64,000 nucleotides of DNA from Ligula intestinalis (GCA_036362985.1 JAYGXS010000001.1:76440934-76504933); one strand, 5' to 3'; positions 25,721 to 37,593 are shown, numbered from the stretch's first letter. Translations and numbers: made by a program. The notes: generated from the letters alone by a model not told the origin.

Positions 25721-26844
25721 TTTTAGGTTCCTTGTCTCCATACACACTGTTTACCCGAAGATCAATCGCAGTATGATGGGAGAACGAAAATTTGACCATC
25801 CGGAGGACAAGAGCGCACTCAGTTTCCCGGTGTTAGTGATGACACCGTCTGACAAACTATTTCGTGACAGGTCGTGCGACCCGATATACACAGGGGCTCA
25901 GAGATTGGGGGCAACACGTTAAGTTGTCAGTTGAGGAAGAGCCGCTAGCACAAGGTCGAAAACACTGCCTACCCAGATCCCGGCGAGCGATTCAAACGAG
26001 TTCAGATGCACGTGCCGGACCCTTTGCCTCTCCCCAATGACTGCCGCTATTTAGCGACTCACTATTTCGGTAACGCGATGTGATCACACAAGGTGATTTA
26101 GAGACGACAGCGGTGGTCAGCCTTCCCGACACGCTGAATTTCATCTTTTTGGCCTTAAAAAGTTCGCAGCCAGGCGCCGTTCAGACCTCTTCCGATCCTC
26201 GAATGATCTGACGAACAGTGCAAAAATAGCCAATTGTTTACCAGAAGGCTCTAGTCGGGGTTGAAAATGCTGTCCACTAGGCAACGAGGTACACAATCTA
26301 CCGGCCTAGACAGATAATTCCGACCAAAAAGCCTATAGACGAGTATTTTTGATTATCTTCAGGCTCGCCTTGGTTGTTTTCGCATCTACCATACACACTG
26401 CATTCGGCAGTTTTGCAAACGAACACAACAGCTTTACAAACTAAGCGGCGTTTCCAAGACCTGTCGGTGATGGAACGCAACTAAACGTGACAATGGCATG
26501 GGATTCCATCGATTGCCCAAGAACCTTAGTTAATCATGAATCCAGCAGGTTTTATTAGATAACAGCCTAAGTTTCGCACAATCATCCAGGAGAACGTGCA
26601 TGTTGTCGTTGTGCTAAAAGGATGAAATTCGCGGGGGTATCCTAGTCTCTGTATAATAATACTAGGCTTCAGCGCGACTCCAGATAGAATACAGATAAGT
26701 TATCATCGTAACGCCCAGCAAGCACTTGGGTTTGTCAAAGAAGCTTAGGCAATGGCATGCTGACAGCAATAAAAATGTTGATTCGGGACTGTACAAATTA
26801 GAGGTTTGGGGGTTTTATCACAGATAAGAAACATGACTTGGCCC
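25721..26844. other. Gene-free sequence
   Basis: No exon was recognised. Base composition is less AT-rich than the flanks, suggesting decayed repeat, but no family could be named. Confidence 0.4.
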
Positions 26845-27420
26845 CTACATTTTACAAACACTAAACATAGGCGCGACCTCCTCTCGCCATACAGAGAAAG
26901 TTATACTACGTTCTGAAAGATAAGAGGAGGCCAAATGAAATGCTGGCGCCACTGGCGGTACAAGGGTGGGGGAGATGTGAAGGCAGGCACTATAACAAGT
27001 CAGATCCATCTCTTGAATGAGTATTTCTCGAACCTCATTAACGGCTATAATCAATTCGTTGAAGACAAGAAAGTTCTGCATCTGTTTGTGGCAGGCCTCT
27101 TGTAACTCCTCGGTCAACGAGTCGAGTAGTTTCAGAATACTGGCCGTCTCAGTAAACAGTTGACTGACCTCATCTGAGAGCTTCTCGACGAAATTCGCGA
27201 TACTGAGGGAAAAACTGGCCACCACACGATTGACTGTTGTCAAATTCACATAATTAAGCAGAGCTGGGTCCTTTTCAATGGGGTTTTCAGCCTTCTCAGC
27301 GCGTCGTCTAAGGGATTCCAAGGAGGCGATAGAAGATCGGATGTCAGTGAAGAGTTCCTCCAGCCGTTTAAATTCGTCCGTTATCTTACTAACCAACGAG
27401 TTTCTTTTGCTGCTACTCAT
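26845..27420 (-). CDS. Unrecognised alpha-helical protein, single open frame
   Basis: Seen: an uninterrupted frame of 191 codons on the minus strand starting at the ATG at 27420 (MSSSKRNS). An in-frame TTG upstream is less likely to be the start. Residues 1-140 or so have heptad-like spacing of hydrophobic residues (EFKRLEELFTDIRSSIASL, later LFTETASILKLLDSLTEEL and FNELIIAVNEVREILIQEM) and no glycine- or proline-rich stretch, as expected for helical bundles or coiled coil. The last 45 residues are proline- and serine-rich with a different composition, so the true coding end may be earlier, at an unrecognised splice donor. No catalytic motif, signal peptide or membrane segment is visible. It is the only frame of this length outside mobile elements and known genes, which favours a real gene. 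I cannot name a family. Confidence 0.5.
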   Translation of the reverse strand: MSSSKRNSLVSKITDEFKRLEELFTDIRSSIASLESLRRRAEKAENPIEKDPALLNYVNLTTVNRVVASFSLSIANFVEKLSDEVSQLFTETASILKLLDSLTEELQEACHKQMQNFLVFNELIIAVNEVREILIQEMDLTCYSACLHISPTLVPPVAPAFHLASSYLSERSITFSVWREEVAPMFSVCKM

Positions 27421-30400
27421 TGAATGGCCCCAAACCGTGGTCAACCTGTCCTACCTATGGTTCTTGAATCTAGAAAAAGAAGATATTATTCGATTATCAG
27501 AGCAGAATTAATAATCTGCATACTAGCAAAAATTAAAAACAGCGGCATTGGCAAGAACGTGAAAGAATAAGATTTTCTAAAACTGCATAATTTGTTTGAA
27601 GAACTGTTCGCGCAGACCCCACTGTTTGCCAGAGAAATTGCCGGACACCGTGTCAATATAGCCCTTCACGAATTTCAGGCGTATGACTGGATTACAGCTG
27701 GATACAACCGATCAAAGTAAGGGAAAGTCAGACAGACAAAAACAAAAAGTGACGGTACGAGCATTACGCAGTTGTTTACAACCAAAGAGAAAGTTTTACT
27801 AGTCATAATAATAAGGTCGTGAGCCCACAGCCGACTGCGGCGTAACAACTGCAAAAAAGATTATAAGAAAGGAAAACCATTCCAATAAATCTATTAAAAG
27901 CGCAGACAGTAAACGATTTTGGAAAAGCACAATACTCATATGGATGGCTTTAGATCAAGGCCCAAAGCACAACGAAAAGAAAAAAATATGATAACGTGAT
28001 CTGTGACCACGCTCTACTATGGTGAGATGATTATATAATGGTATGATATCGCGTGTCACGGACAGCATGCTTTCCAGCCTAATGGCCACCCCGGGCTGTG
28101 TGCAACCGCAAACCAAACTGGCATTATCATAAAGGTAGATTGCCCATGAGTTGGATCATAAGCAGACGTACGAAGCATCAGGGGCATCTTCTCTCACTTC
28201 AAAAATCCGTTTAAATTGTGTGGAAAGGAAAGGTAACAGAACTCGTAAGAAGGACCTAAGAAGTCCTATTCCGACGAAGAGACAATATTTAATTGCCAAC
28301 ATTCAAATCGCGACCGCAACTCGTCTCATTTGCAGTCAAATGACCCAGATATGCTGTTTGTATAGGGTAAAAAGAGCGTGATGTCAATTAAGCTACAAAT
28401 TAATGCTCATATTCTTCAGTAAAAAAAATCAAATTCACACGACTTTGTGCCATCGTGATGCGTTAAAATTGCGGTGTGGATGTTGGCAATTTATGGGTGA
28501 ACCGGGGGGTCACGGTGCAGTGGGTTCTTCGAAATGTGACTGTTACTCACGAGGTTCGAACCATCACCCACTGGAGACTATTTTTTTGTGTTTTAGCGAC
28601 ACCCACGTTTGTTGTACTCGTAGACTTGACTCCAGCCCCATTCAGCCACTGCGCTGCGTCTTGCCACTGGACCACGAAGGAAGTGGACAGAGTGAGATAA
28701 ACGCAGCACAAGTCCACTTCACTTCAGAAAAATCCACTACCGCACGCACTCGGGTACACTGGTGACGTTCACTGCTTGCAAAGAATGAACTAGAAAATAG
28801 AAAGCGTTATAAAGAAAGGTTATATTTAGTACCTAGGTATAATGTTCTACTCAGACGAACTTTTAGTCAAACTAAATGCCTATCTGTGGAGGCTGGTATC
28901 TCTGGAGTGAGCCCATAACACACAGCTATCAACTATGACCACACGAAGTAGGGCTAGGCGCAACGCCTCACAGGACCTGCTGTGGCTGATGACAAGATTC
29001 AATTAAAGTGACGAAAGTGTCTCTTAAAAGTCATTGAATTTTTTTCCTGTCTTGTTTAAGAGAGCGGAGCCGGACGGGTCGTAATACAAGTAAACCTCGA
29101 ACGAATATGACACTAGTCCCTGGATTAGGCCCTTCAACATTATTACGGCGTATGCGGGAATTGAAAGATTGCATTTAAGCAAAGTCAGGGACAATTCACC
29201 TTCGGTTTTGTTAGCTCATTCGTCTGAACGATTACACTAATTGACAAGATCTGTAGGAACAAGTTGGTCCAACTAAATTGCATCTTTTCGTCACGAGTCA
29301 ACAAATGGCAGTGGAAATCGGTAAAATATTCGCGTGTGGCGCACCTTTATGCGAGTATACGAGCTTGAAAGAGTGATCAAAAACTGCAAATCTGATACCG
29401 GGATCTTCATCTACGGTCGGAACACCGGAAATGTCACCGCTAAACGCTCCTACTCCTTATTTCAGTATGAAGTCTACAACTCTGGTTATCTGACAGATCG
29501 TTAGTATGACAAAACTTCGTTCCTCAATTCACATTCAACGGACTTATGTCTGGTTGATCGGTATCTGTACTTGATGCGACTGCACGGTTGATGGGTCGAG
29601 AACTCACGTTAGGAATCCACGACAGGGGATGATTCCGGGTATAAACTTGAAGTCAGATATCGACCGTATAAAATTGTTCCTTTGGACATGTGTGGAAGCT
29701 TAACTGTGTCTGAAGGAATGTGTGAAAATATCTTTAAAAAGGTGTCAATATCACTTTTCCGTCGAAATACCAGCAGTGAATAAACAACGCACTAAACTCG
29801 TAAGCCAATTTAATCTACAACGGTTGTATATGACAGACCAAAAATTAGAATGACGACTTCCAACTACCTTGTATGATTCGCAGAGGGCTAAAAGGTAAAA
29901 TTATCTAACTTAATATAGCCTCTGTCGAGACCACCATTGATAATGTGCATTTGAGTGCAAAGGAACAGGTTCGTGACTAACTTCGAGAAATGCTGTCTCC
30001 ATTTCGCCAAAAACATCAAAATTAACGCATGGTATTAGAACGATAGCACAGGTGAGTAACTACGTCTACGAAACTTTATAAGCGCTACTGAGTGGCCATG
30101 GCAACCGATTATTGCGTTGTGTTGAGAACAATGCCCTCGCTGTGACGGAAATTTTGTTTTGGCATTCACACCTTTTCTTTTTTAAGCGGCCTTTAAAAAA
30201 GAGAAAAGAGTTACCAAGACTACCGAGAATACAAATACCTGAGTTCTAACATTCCGGATGTCGCATATTGCAATGCCGCGACAACGGATACGAAGAGCTC
30301 TACTCACTCTTCTTCTCCGCGCGAAGACCAAATATTCAAAGACCACGTCCGGAATTTAAAGAATTGTGTCCGGTCCGGCTTTGAGCTGATTTCTTAGTCT

Positions 30401-32029
30401 CCTCTGGTCTGGCAGGAGTGTCCAATATTGAGCGAAAGTGCTGAACTTACGAGGGCGCGAGGAAGAGTGCGGTCAAAGATCTTCAGCCATCTTTTTGGAT
30501 GACTTGAGCCGCATCTGTGAAGTTTCCGAAACGAGGGTCGATTCTTTCGTTCAAGCCAAGCTCACGGCCGTCACTCAAAGGATAGTTCTCAGGAAACAGT
30601 GACCAAAAACACCTGATTTTCACTTGATTTCTATGCCAGCGAACTAGTATTCATCACCTTAAGAAATGGCCGATCGAATAGATGGTTAATACACGCGGAC
30701 AAGGGTGGCAATTGAGATATCGCAACAGGGCCACTGATGTCTGTAGGAGGCTAATACAAATCTGAAAAGTGAATGTACTATAGCTACGATGTCACCCTCA
30801 CCCTCTCCGTTTAGAAGAAACTTAGATTGGAGGTAATTGAAACTGTCTATCTCATTAGGTTAGCTGTCATTAATTATAAGGAGTGTCTGTCCCTGGTGAT
30901 AAGTGCAGCTTGCTGTGTCAATCAACTAATTTGGCGGGCCAGTTCGCCGATAAAATCAATACACTTTTACAGCTTGACATCAGGATGGTTCACAGGCAGC
31001 CGATACAGTAACTGGGTTTTTGTGCAAAATAGGTTCTGCATTCGAGTGTCTTCCATGGTTTCGTGCTGACAGGAACTTGGCTTGGCGACCCTAGCCACCG
31101 ACTACAAGTACTCTATCGCCCACTGCAAAAACCTGAGGGCGAAGTCAACCAGAGGGAATGTTGGCGTCAGGGCTGCTCAAGGCTTAAATCGCGCTGATAA
31201 CCTAAAGTGTGGTTTTCTTACATTTGGCTTATGTTCCAATCGGCTCTACTTTTTTCATGAATCGACCTCATGCCGACTGCGATTGAAGGCGAGTATTTGA
31301 CATGGAGCGAAACTGAAACACGAAAGGGTTTAATCAGTAGTGATGATTGCTACTACTTTCATATAGCAGTCAGGTTATATGGATATCATATAAACAATGA
31401 TTAAAGGTTTGACTGTAGATGATAACTAACATCAACGACAGGAAAGTCTATGAAAAGACGCCTTGAACGGAGCGATCAACACGCGAAACCAGAAATCCAT
31501 GAAAAAAGCATCGTTAATGGCACCTCTTCACGCGTATGCGTTGCCATCACACTTTAAAAATGTCATTGGATGTTGGGAGGCACTTGCGAATCTACCAAAT
31601 TTATAGCAACAACAATTTACATCAGAGACGAACGACTATCACCAAAGTCTACGAAACCCTTTCCGGTTGCTTAGGTAGATTACATCAAGTGTAAGTGAAC
31701 AATGCGTCGAATAGCACACAGTAATTGCTCTTGGGTTATGCGAAAGACAAACTTATTTCTTACAAACTTGCAGTGAAGCCATTTAGGGGTAGTATACGGC
31801 GCAGAGGCAATCGCGAATAGTTGCAAAAAAACTACAGAAAACCTGTAATGACATAGAAAACAAGAACTGTAATAGGCAATCAGCAACATATTGAATGCGA
31901 AAATAAGAAATGAGATGATAACTGAGGTTCGGAACTCTGTAGGGTTTTTTCATAATCAGATGTCGGTGCCAGTCCAGTAAAAACGCGAACCTTCAAAATT
32001 CATTCAGTTTACTTGCTTAAGCAGAGCCC
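27421..32029. other. Gene-free sequence, probably decayed repeats
   Basis: No exon was recognised. Around 28660-28770 there is weak similarity to family R2 (gcagcacaagtccac compared with gcagcgcaagtctac), and 28540-28560 contains a B-box-like ggttcgaacca. The 120-codon frame at 28403-28765 overlaps this and is not called. The remainder shows nothing identifiable. Confidence 0.4.
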
Positions 32030-32226
32030 TAGTTACACTTTTGGTGCGTAAAAATCCAACTCCACCTCCACGCTGGTGCGCGCCGGAAACTTGCTTTTGC
32101 TTGGCTAACGGGGCTCTGGTAGGGGAGCAAGACCGAGGACCTAGCGCCAATTCCCTTTTCTCAACGAAACACAGAATTGACTTTCTACACTCATGAATCA
32201 CAACCATCCACAAAATACGACCTCTG

Positions 32227-32440
32227 CTACGGCGTCCGCGGGAACCGACGCGTCCCATTCTCTTGGCATCGCGAGACGGGTGTTAAATCTATGAGCTGAT
32301 GCTAGATTGCGAGGTGCGGGCACGCAAAACACCAGAATACCTACGGCGTCTGCGGGAACCGACGCGCCCCATCCAATTGGCATCGCGGGTGGGGTGTTAA
32401 ATTTGCGAGCTGATGCCGGATTGCGAATTGCAGGCTGGAA
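32227..32440 (+). repeat. Tandem duplication in the LINE 5' region, period 114 bp
   Basis: ctacggcgtc at 32227 recurs at 32341, followed in both units by gcgggaaccgacgcg, ttggcatcgcg, gtgttaaat and gagctgatgc. About 100 bp align with modest divergence. The second unit runs directly into the endonuclease coding start. Tandem 5' units are known to act as promoters in some mammalian L1 elements; whether these do is inference. Confidence 0.8.
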
Positions 32441-33379
32441 TTTTCAAACTCCGAGGGATGACGGCGACCAACTTTTAACAGCTAAATCCCTTTCTGAATA
32501 CCGTGTTGGTGTGGCGTGTCTCTCTGAGGTCCGCCTACCTGGCACTGGCTACAAGTACCAGGAGCTGACTCTGCGTACCATCTCTACCACAGTGGTGTCT
32601 CCGACAACTCTGAACTGTATGGTGTTGCTATAGATTTGGCCGATGAATTTCGCTCGAGTCTGTTAGTGGGAGGCTGTCTCACCGCGGATCGCTTGCGTCC
32701 GTTTGAAAAGTGTCCCAGTCAACGTTTCCATCATCTCGGTATATGCGCCTACTCTGGCTGCTGATGACAGCGTAAAAGATGACTTCTACGGCGACCTCCA
32801 GCGAACAGTTGACCGCATCGCGAGAAGCGATCTACTCGTCATTGCCGGTGATTGGAACGCCCAACCAGGTGTGTGTGGCGCTGGAACCCGTCATGTGGTA
32901 GGCAAATTTGCTGTCGGAGTGCAGTGTGCCAACGGTGAGCGCCTTGTCAACTTCGCATCGTCGAAACACCTCGTTGTGTCAAGTACCCGTTTTGATCATC
33001 CACGCCACCATCTTGTCACTTGGTAATCAAACGACGGGCATACCCAGACCCAAATAGATCACATCCTTGTCCAAGCACGCTGGGCCAGCTCGGTCTTAGA
33101 TAGTCGAGCCTACTGCGGTGCTGATACAGGAAACGCTCATGCATCGGTCCAGGTCCTACAGTGGGCAACCTTTTGCTTGCGTTTGAGAGCTATTCACAGA
33201 CCCTCTCGACTACAGCGGATCGGTCGCAAAGCTGAAGTCCTCTGCTGGCGACGCCTTCCACTTAGTACTCCAGAACCGTTTAGACGGCCTGTACCCTGAC
33301 GCCCGAGCGAACCCAGAGCCCGCGTGGCAGTCCCTGAAGGCCGCGATGTCTGGGAAAAACCCGGCGGCAACATTGCGAC
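32390..33379 (+). pseudogene. LINE endonuclease region, broken
   Basis: Reads LRIAGWNFQT (family LRIATWNVRTL) at about 32424-32453, then CLSEVR near 32520-32534. A frameshift near 32590 moves the frame through a YGVAIDL segment, and another near 32700 returns to SIISVYAPT and AGDWNAQPG (32853-32880, the conserved GDWNA block). A TAA at 33024-33026 replaces an arginine or lysine codon before SNDGHTQTQIDHILV, whose DH is the usual catalytic end of this endonuclease fold. A further frameshift precedes the linker to the reverse transcriptase. All key motifs remain visible but split. Confidence 0.85.
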
Positions 33380-34783
33380 TTGATCACTAGACCCACGCTT
33401 GAGTTAGCTGAGGAGACCGGCCGAGTCAGACTCATTGGATCCCCCACTTACAGAGAGCTGTGGCGCCAAACGACAAGGGCCATCCGAGCCGATAGGAACG
33501 CTTACTGGAGCGACTTTGCCTCGGAAATGGAGCGGGCAGCTACCAGAAGTGATACCCACAAACTCTATCGACTCTTAAGGCAGGCCAGCAGATGTTCGGG
33601 AAACACCACCGAGACTTTACTGGATCGCAACGGTGCTGTCATCACTAAGATCGATGATCAGTTAGAGAGATGGCACGAGCATTTCTGTGACCACCTTAAC
33701 CATGATCCCCCTGTGAGGTCTGACCTGTCACCTAATGCGGACGATCTTCACCATCTGTATGAGTGCAAAACAGAGCCACCCAGTGTAGAGGAAGTTGTCT
33801 CCATTCTCTTGAGGCTACGCAACAACAAGACACCTGGTGAGGATGACCTCCCGCCGGAGCTCTTGAAATGTGCACCCGAGGTTATTGGGCCCTGGCTACA
33901 ACAAATATTCGCCAAGATATGGGACAGCGAAGTTGTGCCCTCTGACTGGAGTAAAGCAGTGATCCTCCTCCTAATTAAAAAAGGCGACAGACGAGCGTGC
34001 AGCAATTACCGAGGCATTAGCTTTATCGATGTAGCGGCGAAAACATTCATGTCTCTTCTTCTCAAACGTTTCCAAACTGCGAGAGACCAGCGCACCCGCC
34101 CAAACCAGAGTGGATTTCGACCAGGTCGTGGCTGCACCGACCAGATCTTCAATCTCCGTTGTGTGCTGGAAATTAGATGGGGTCACCAACAACCCACTGT
34201 TCTATGCTTCATCGACTTTGCTGCCGCATTTGACTCTGTTGATCGCAGTTCGCTGTGGATTATAATGAGGACGGACGGCCTACCACCTAAGCTTCTCAAT
34301 CTCATGCAGGCATACTATCGGGGCACTTCCACACGGGTGAGGATGCAGAACGGCGACACGGAAGCCTATAGCGTCAGAACGGGCGTCCGCCAAGGCTGTG
34401 CCCTTTCACCAACCCTGTTCAACTATGCGGTGGACTGGATCATGACCAAAGCACTGGATGACTTCCCGGGAGTGCAGTTAGATCGCTCGAAATGGGTGAC
34501 TGACTTGGCATTTGCGGATGACATCGTCCTCTATGGCGACAACTGTATTGCAGTTCAGCAGGCGCTAGACAAGATCAATGAGCGTGCACGATCCATCAGA
34601 TTACGCGTAAACACCACTAAGACCCAAGTCATGCTCTCCTGTGTGCCCCCTACATCTGTCACTCATATTGATCTCGACGGTGCTCCTCTCGAAGTGGTCG
34701 ACTCGTTTAGATACTTGGGCTCTTTGGTCACGGAAACGGGTCAAGGTGTCGACGAGGTTGTATCACGCGCCAACCGTGCCTGA
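33380..34783 (+). pseudogene. LINE reverse transcriptase, 467-codon open frame
   Basis: Longest open frame in the window. It has the linker region at residues 1-130, then the RT fingers (NNKTPGEDDLPPELLK), YRGISFIDVAAK, NQSGFRPGRGCTDQI, CFIDFAAAFDSV (motif A, with the catalytic aspartate), GVRQGCALSPTLFN (motif B) and LAFADDIVLYG (motif C, around residue 378, with both catalytic aspartates), ending in YLGSLVT. The polymerase core is intact. The frame closes early at TGA 34781-34783, where related elements read on; the sequence continues in the same frame after this and a second TGA. Confidence 0.93.
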
Positions 34784-35376
34784 TCTACCCTTCTACCGTC
34801 TGTCGCTCCTCTATGGAATAGAAGGGAAATATCACTACGCACAAAGTCCCGTGTTTACCAAGCAGTGGTTCGATCTATCCTGCTCTATGGCTGAGAGATA
34901 TGGCTTATGCGCGTTGAGGACATGAGGCGCCTTGAGGTGTTTGACAATGACTGCATACGCCGCATCCTTCGTCACCGTCGCGTCGACCGAATTTGCTGCT
35001 CCGATCTCCGCCGACGCTGTTACCTGGACGCTGTCCCTCCACTCCTGCTTCAGAGACGACTTCAGTGGTTCGGGCAGGCGTCCCGGCGTGATGATGGTGA
35101 GCTGATTCGTGACCTGCTTGCGGCGAAGCCGCCCCCACCTGACACAAACGTCACGGTGGACAGCTGAAAACTTGGACAGCAACGGTCAAGCAGGATCTGT
35201 CGTCCGTTTCCGGCCCATGCGTCTACGACCTACGCCGGTGGAACCGTGAATGGATGGCGCTCTCGTGTGAACAGGCGCAAGATCGACGCGCCTGGACAGT
35301 TTTGATTCGTGATGCAGTCAATGTCAAAACTGATGCCGGCTCAACCCGCCTAGGTGAATGCCGGTACAAGTACAAG
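34784..35376 (+). pseudogene. LINE C-terminal region, broken
   Basis: Continues the same frame after the TGA: SILLYG, a second TGA near 34890 where relatives have cysteine (YGCE.W), then a MRVEDMRRLEVFDNDCIRRI-type segment and LQRRLQWFGQ. A frameshift near 35160 leads to GQLKTWTATVKQDL and LRRWNREW, the usual end of the RTE-like C-terminal domain. A frame of about 115 codons on the minus strand here is only its shadow. Confidence 0.85.
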
Positions 35377-35393
35377 TAAGTACTAGTTACACT

Positions 35394-35787
35394 CAAACTG
35401 AACGAGCAAACAATAATCTATAAGCCTGAAAAGGAAGATGAGTTTGATGCTCTTGGTAAAAGCAACTTGTTACCTAACAGCAAGTATATTCAGGGACTTC
35501 AGTAAGCTTCACCAACAAAGGTTAGGAAAAAGTAAACGGATTGAGCATAGTACCGGTGACTTAAGCGGAAATTTGTATTTTATAGGGAGACATTTTAGCA
35601 GCGTTTATCGCACTCTCTTCTCTCTCACCTATGGAAGTCTGTCTCACTACAAGCATTTTTTTCCGAAAGCTACCGTCCCGTACCGATCCTGAGAAGCACA
35701 TGGTGGATTCGTCACGGAACCGTATTCGTATCACGGGTTAAATTCATATATCCCTGATAGCCAAACGCTAGCAAAATGCGAAGTTGC
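35394..35787. other. Spacer, nothing recognised
   Basis: Sequence between the LINE target-site duplication and the inverted-repeat element. One open frame (35438-35692, 84 codons) is unlike any known protein. Confidence 0.4.
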
Positions 35788-36212
35788 ATAGCGCCGTCGC
35801 GCTATTCTGTGCCTGCGTTTCGCGCACACATACATGCGCATGCGAGAAGCATACCAGGTCGGCATCAACCCCTGTGACAGGGGGAGGCCATTGTCCCCTC
35901 TAGTCGGCCCACAGCGCCAACATACTATGCACTCATCCTCTCCCTCTTCATGTCACGCGTGAGTGCACGTCCGGCATCGCCTAATCGATACGCTCGCCCT
36001 GGGTCCCAAAGGCTGAAAGTGTTCCACCGCGCAAGAGAGTGCTCTGATTTGGTGCTTTTATTTTATTTTTGTTGTAGCTGGCACAGGCATCCCACCTTCG
36101 AAATCGGGGCCAAGTTTGATCAAGTCGAAGCAGACGAAGGCTTGACACCCTGTGACAAGTGCAAGTCGGGGGGGGTTAATCACGTGCATGCAGAGTAGCG
36201 CAACAGCGCTAT
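35788..36212. mobile_element. Candidate MITE with about 30 bp terminal inverted repeats
   Basis: The left end atagcgccgtcgcgctattc (35788 on) and the reverse complement of the right end, atagcgctgttgcgctactc (ending 36212), match at most positions over 30 bp. The 425 bp interior has no transposase and is GC-richer than its flanks. No clear target-site duplication is visible, so the call rests on the terminal repeats alone. Confidence 0.5.
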
Positions 36213-36511
36213 CGTTTTGCATAAAACGATGTTCGTCCTGTAAAATAAAGTGGTGGCTAAAAAATAAAATATATAATTCGGTATCAATGCAAGTTCAGTT
36301 ATATAAAACCTACTGCCTAAAAAAACAGAAAGGTCGAGAAAAAACTTCTTATTTCAACGTGAATATTTTAGTATGTTATTTCAAAAGTATGGAAACGTTA
36401 ACCATATTCAGTTGGGCAGAGATGTTTTGGATCTGAATCAAAAAATTATAAATGGCATTACCGAGAACCCAAGTTCCAAGAAATACTTTGATTTGAATAG
36501 GTCTCCAATTA

Positions 36512-36580
36512 TGTATATAAATGCATATATATGAATATATATATATACATATATATACATATATATATACATACATATCA
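36512..36580. repeat. TA/TATACA microsatellite
   Basis: Alternating tatata with interspersed tacata and gaata. It directly precedes the first unit of the satellite array. The 66-codon minus-strand frame here is low complexity. Confidence 0.85.
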
Positions 36581-36590
36581 GTAAATGGGG

Positions 36591-37497
36591 TATGACAGCA
36601 TCTGGGGGGTAACTTGATACAGAACTGTTTCGGGCTTATTAGCCTTCATCAGCCAAGCATAACCCTGAACACCGGCTGGTCTAAGTGAATATATATAGAT
36701 ATTCACTCAGAAATGTGCGAACACCGATCAAATAGGCTTCCGAACGAAACAAAGTTCATGTGGTGGTCAGAAGTCCTCAACGGGTGACCGCCTGCCAGGC
36801 CGATTCCGGACAAGTCATAATACCAGTAAGTGAGGTATGACAGCATCTGGGGGTAACTTGATACAGAACTGTTTCGGGCTTATTGATCTTTATTAGCCAA
36901 GCATAACCCTCAAAACCAGCTGATCGGACAACACAAACAAACGCACTTACGGACGGCGCAGTTGGTCCACCACTGGAGTCTATCAGATGGGTCATAAGCA
37001 CTTCATCGAACCGCAGTTCATCAGCGCCTCGCCACCTGCCATTTGCTGTCACTGCTGACCGGTTACATATTCACTCAGAAATGTGCAAACACTGATTGAA
37101 TAAGCTTCCAAACTAAACAAAGTTCATGTGGTGGTCAGAGGTCCCCAAAGGGTGACCACCTGCCAGGCCGATGCTGGCCAAGTCATAATAGCAGTAGTTG
37201 GGGTATGACAGCATCTGGGGGTAACTTGATACAGAACTGTTTCGGGCTAATTACCCTTCATCGGCCAAGCATAGCCCTCAAAACCAGCAAATGGCAGGTG
37301 GCGAGGCGCTGATGAACTGCGGTTTGATGAAGTGATTATGACCAATCTGATACTCCAGTGGTGGATCAACTGCGCCGTCCGTAAGTGCGTTTGTTTGTGT
37401 TGTCTGATCAGCTGGTTTTGAGGGTTATGCTTGGCTGATGAAGGTTAATAAGCCCGAAACAGTTTTGTATCAAGTAACCCCCAGATGCTGTCATACC
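36591..37497. repeat. Satellite-like array, three direct units and one inverted unit
   Basis: The landmark tatgacagcatctggggg occurs at 36591, 36836 and 37204 (+) and in reverse complement ending at 37497. Each is followed by aacttgatac, ctgtttcgggct and agccaagcat. Unit 1 to 2 is 245 bp and unit 2 to 3 is 368 bp; the longer spacing reflects an internal segment (caacacaaacaaacgcactt through cgccacctgccattt) missing from unit 1. The inverted unit (about 37287-37497) contains that segment, so the right half is palindromic. Units 1 and 2 also share a trailing block with attcactcagaaatgtgc and catgtggtggtcagag. No open frame of note. Confidence 0.9.
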
Positions 37498-37541
37498 CCA
37501 CTTTCTGCTTTATATATATGCCATCATGAATATTTAGGATG

Positions 37542-37593
37542 GTAATTTAAGTGCCCATATGTGAAGCTACCTTTATATGGGCACTTAAATTAC
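37542..37593. repeat. Perfect 19 bp hairpin
   Basis: gtaatttaagtgcccatat at 37542-37560 and its exact reverse complement at 37575-37593, with a 14 nt loop. It lies between the satellite and transposon copy A. Confidence 0.85.

Larger units (their letters stand above)
32041..35382 (+). mobile_element. Full-length RTE-like LINE, mutated
   Basis: Seen: a 3.34 kb unit flanked by an 11 bp target-site duplication, ctagttacact, at 32030-32040 and 35383-35393. In order it holds a 5' region with a tandem repeat, an apurinic-type endonuclease region, a reverse transcriptase, a C-terminal region and a 3' end acaagtacaagtaagta. Family knowledge: length, domain order, lack of a separate ORF1 and a short repetitive 3' terminus fit the RTE clade (SR2/SjR2-like elements in schistosomes), which move by target-primed reverse transcription. 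At least four inactivating changes (frameshifts in the endonuclease, TAA at 33024-33026, TGAs after the 467-codon frame, a frameshift near 35160) mean the copy cannot move by itself. It inserted into gene-free sequence. Confidence 0.9.

Noticed and set aside
28403..28765. 120-codon open frame (+)
   Set aside because: Overlaps a second frame and a stretch with weak similarity to repeat R2; more likely decayed repeat.
34835..35182. 115- and 80-codon minus-strand frames
   Set aside because: Shadows of the LINE C-terminal coding region on the plus strand.
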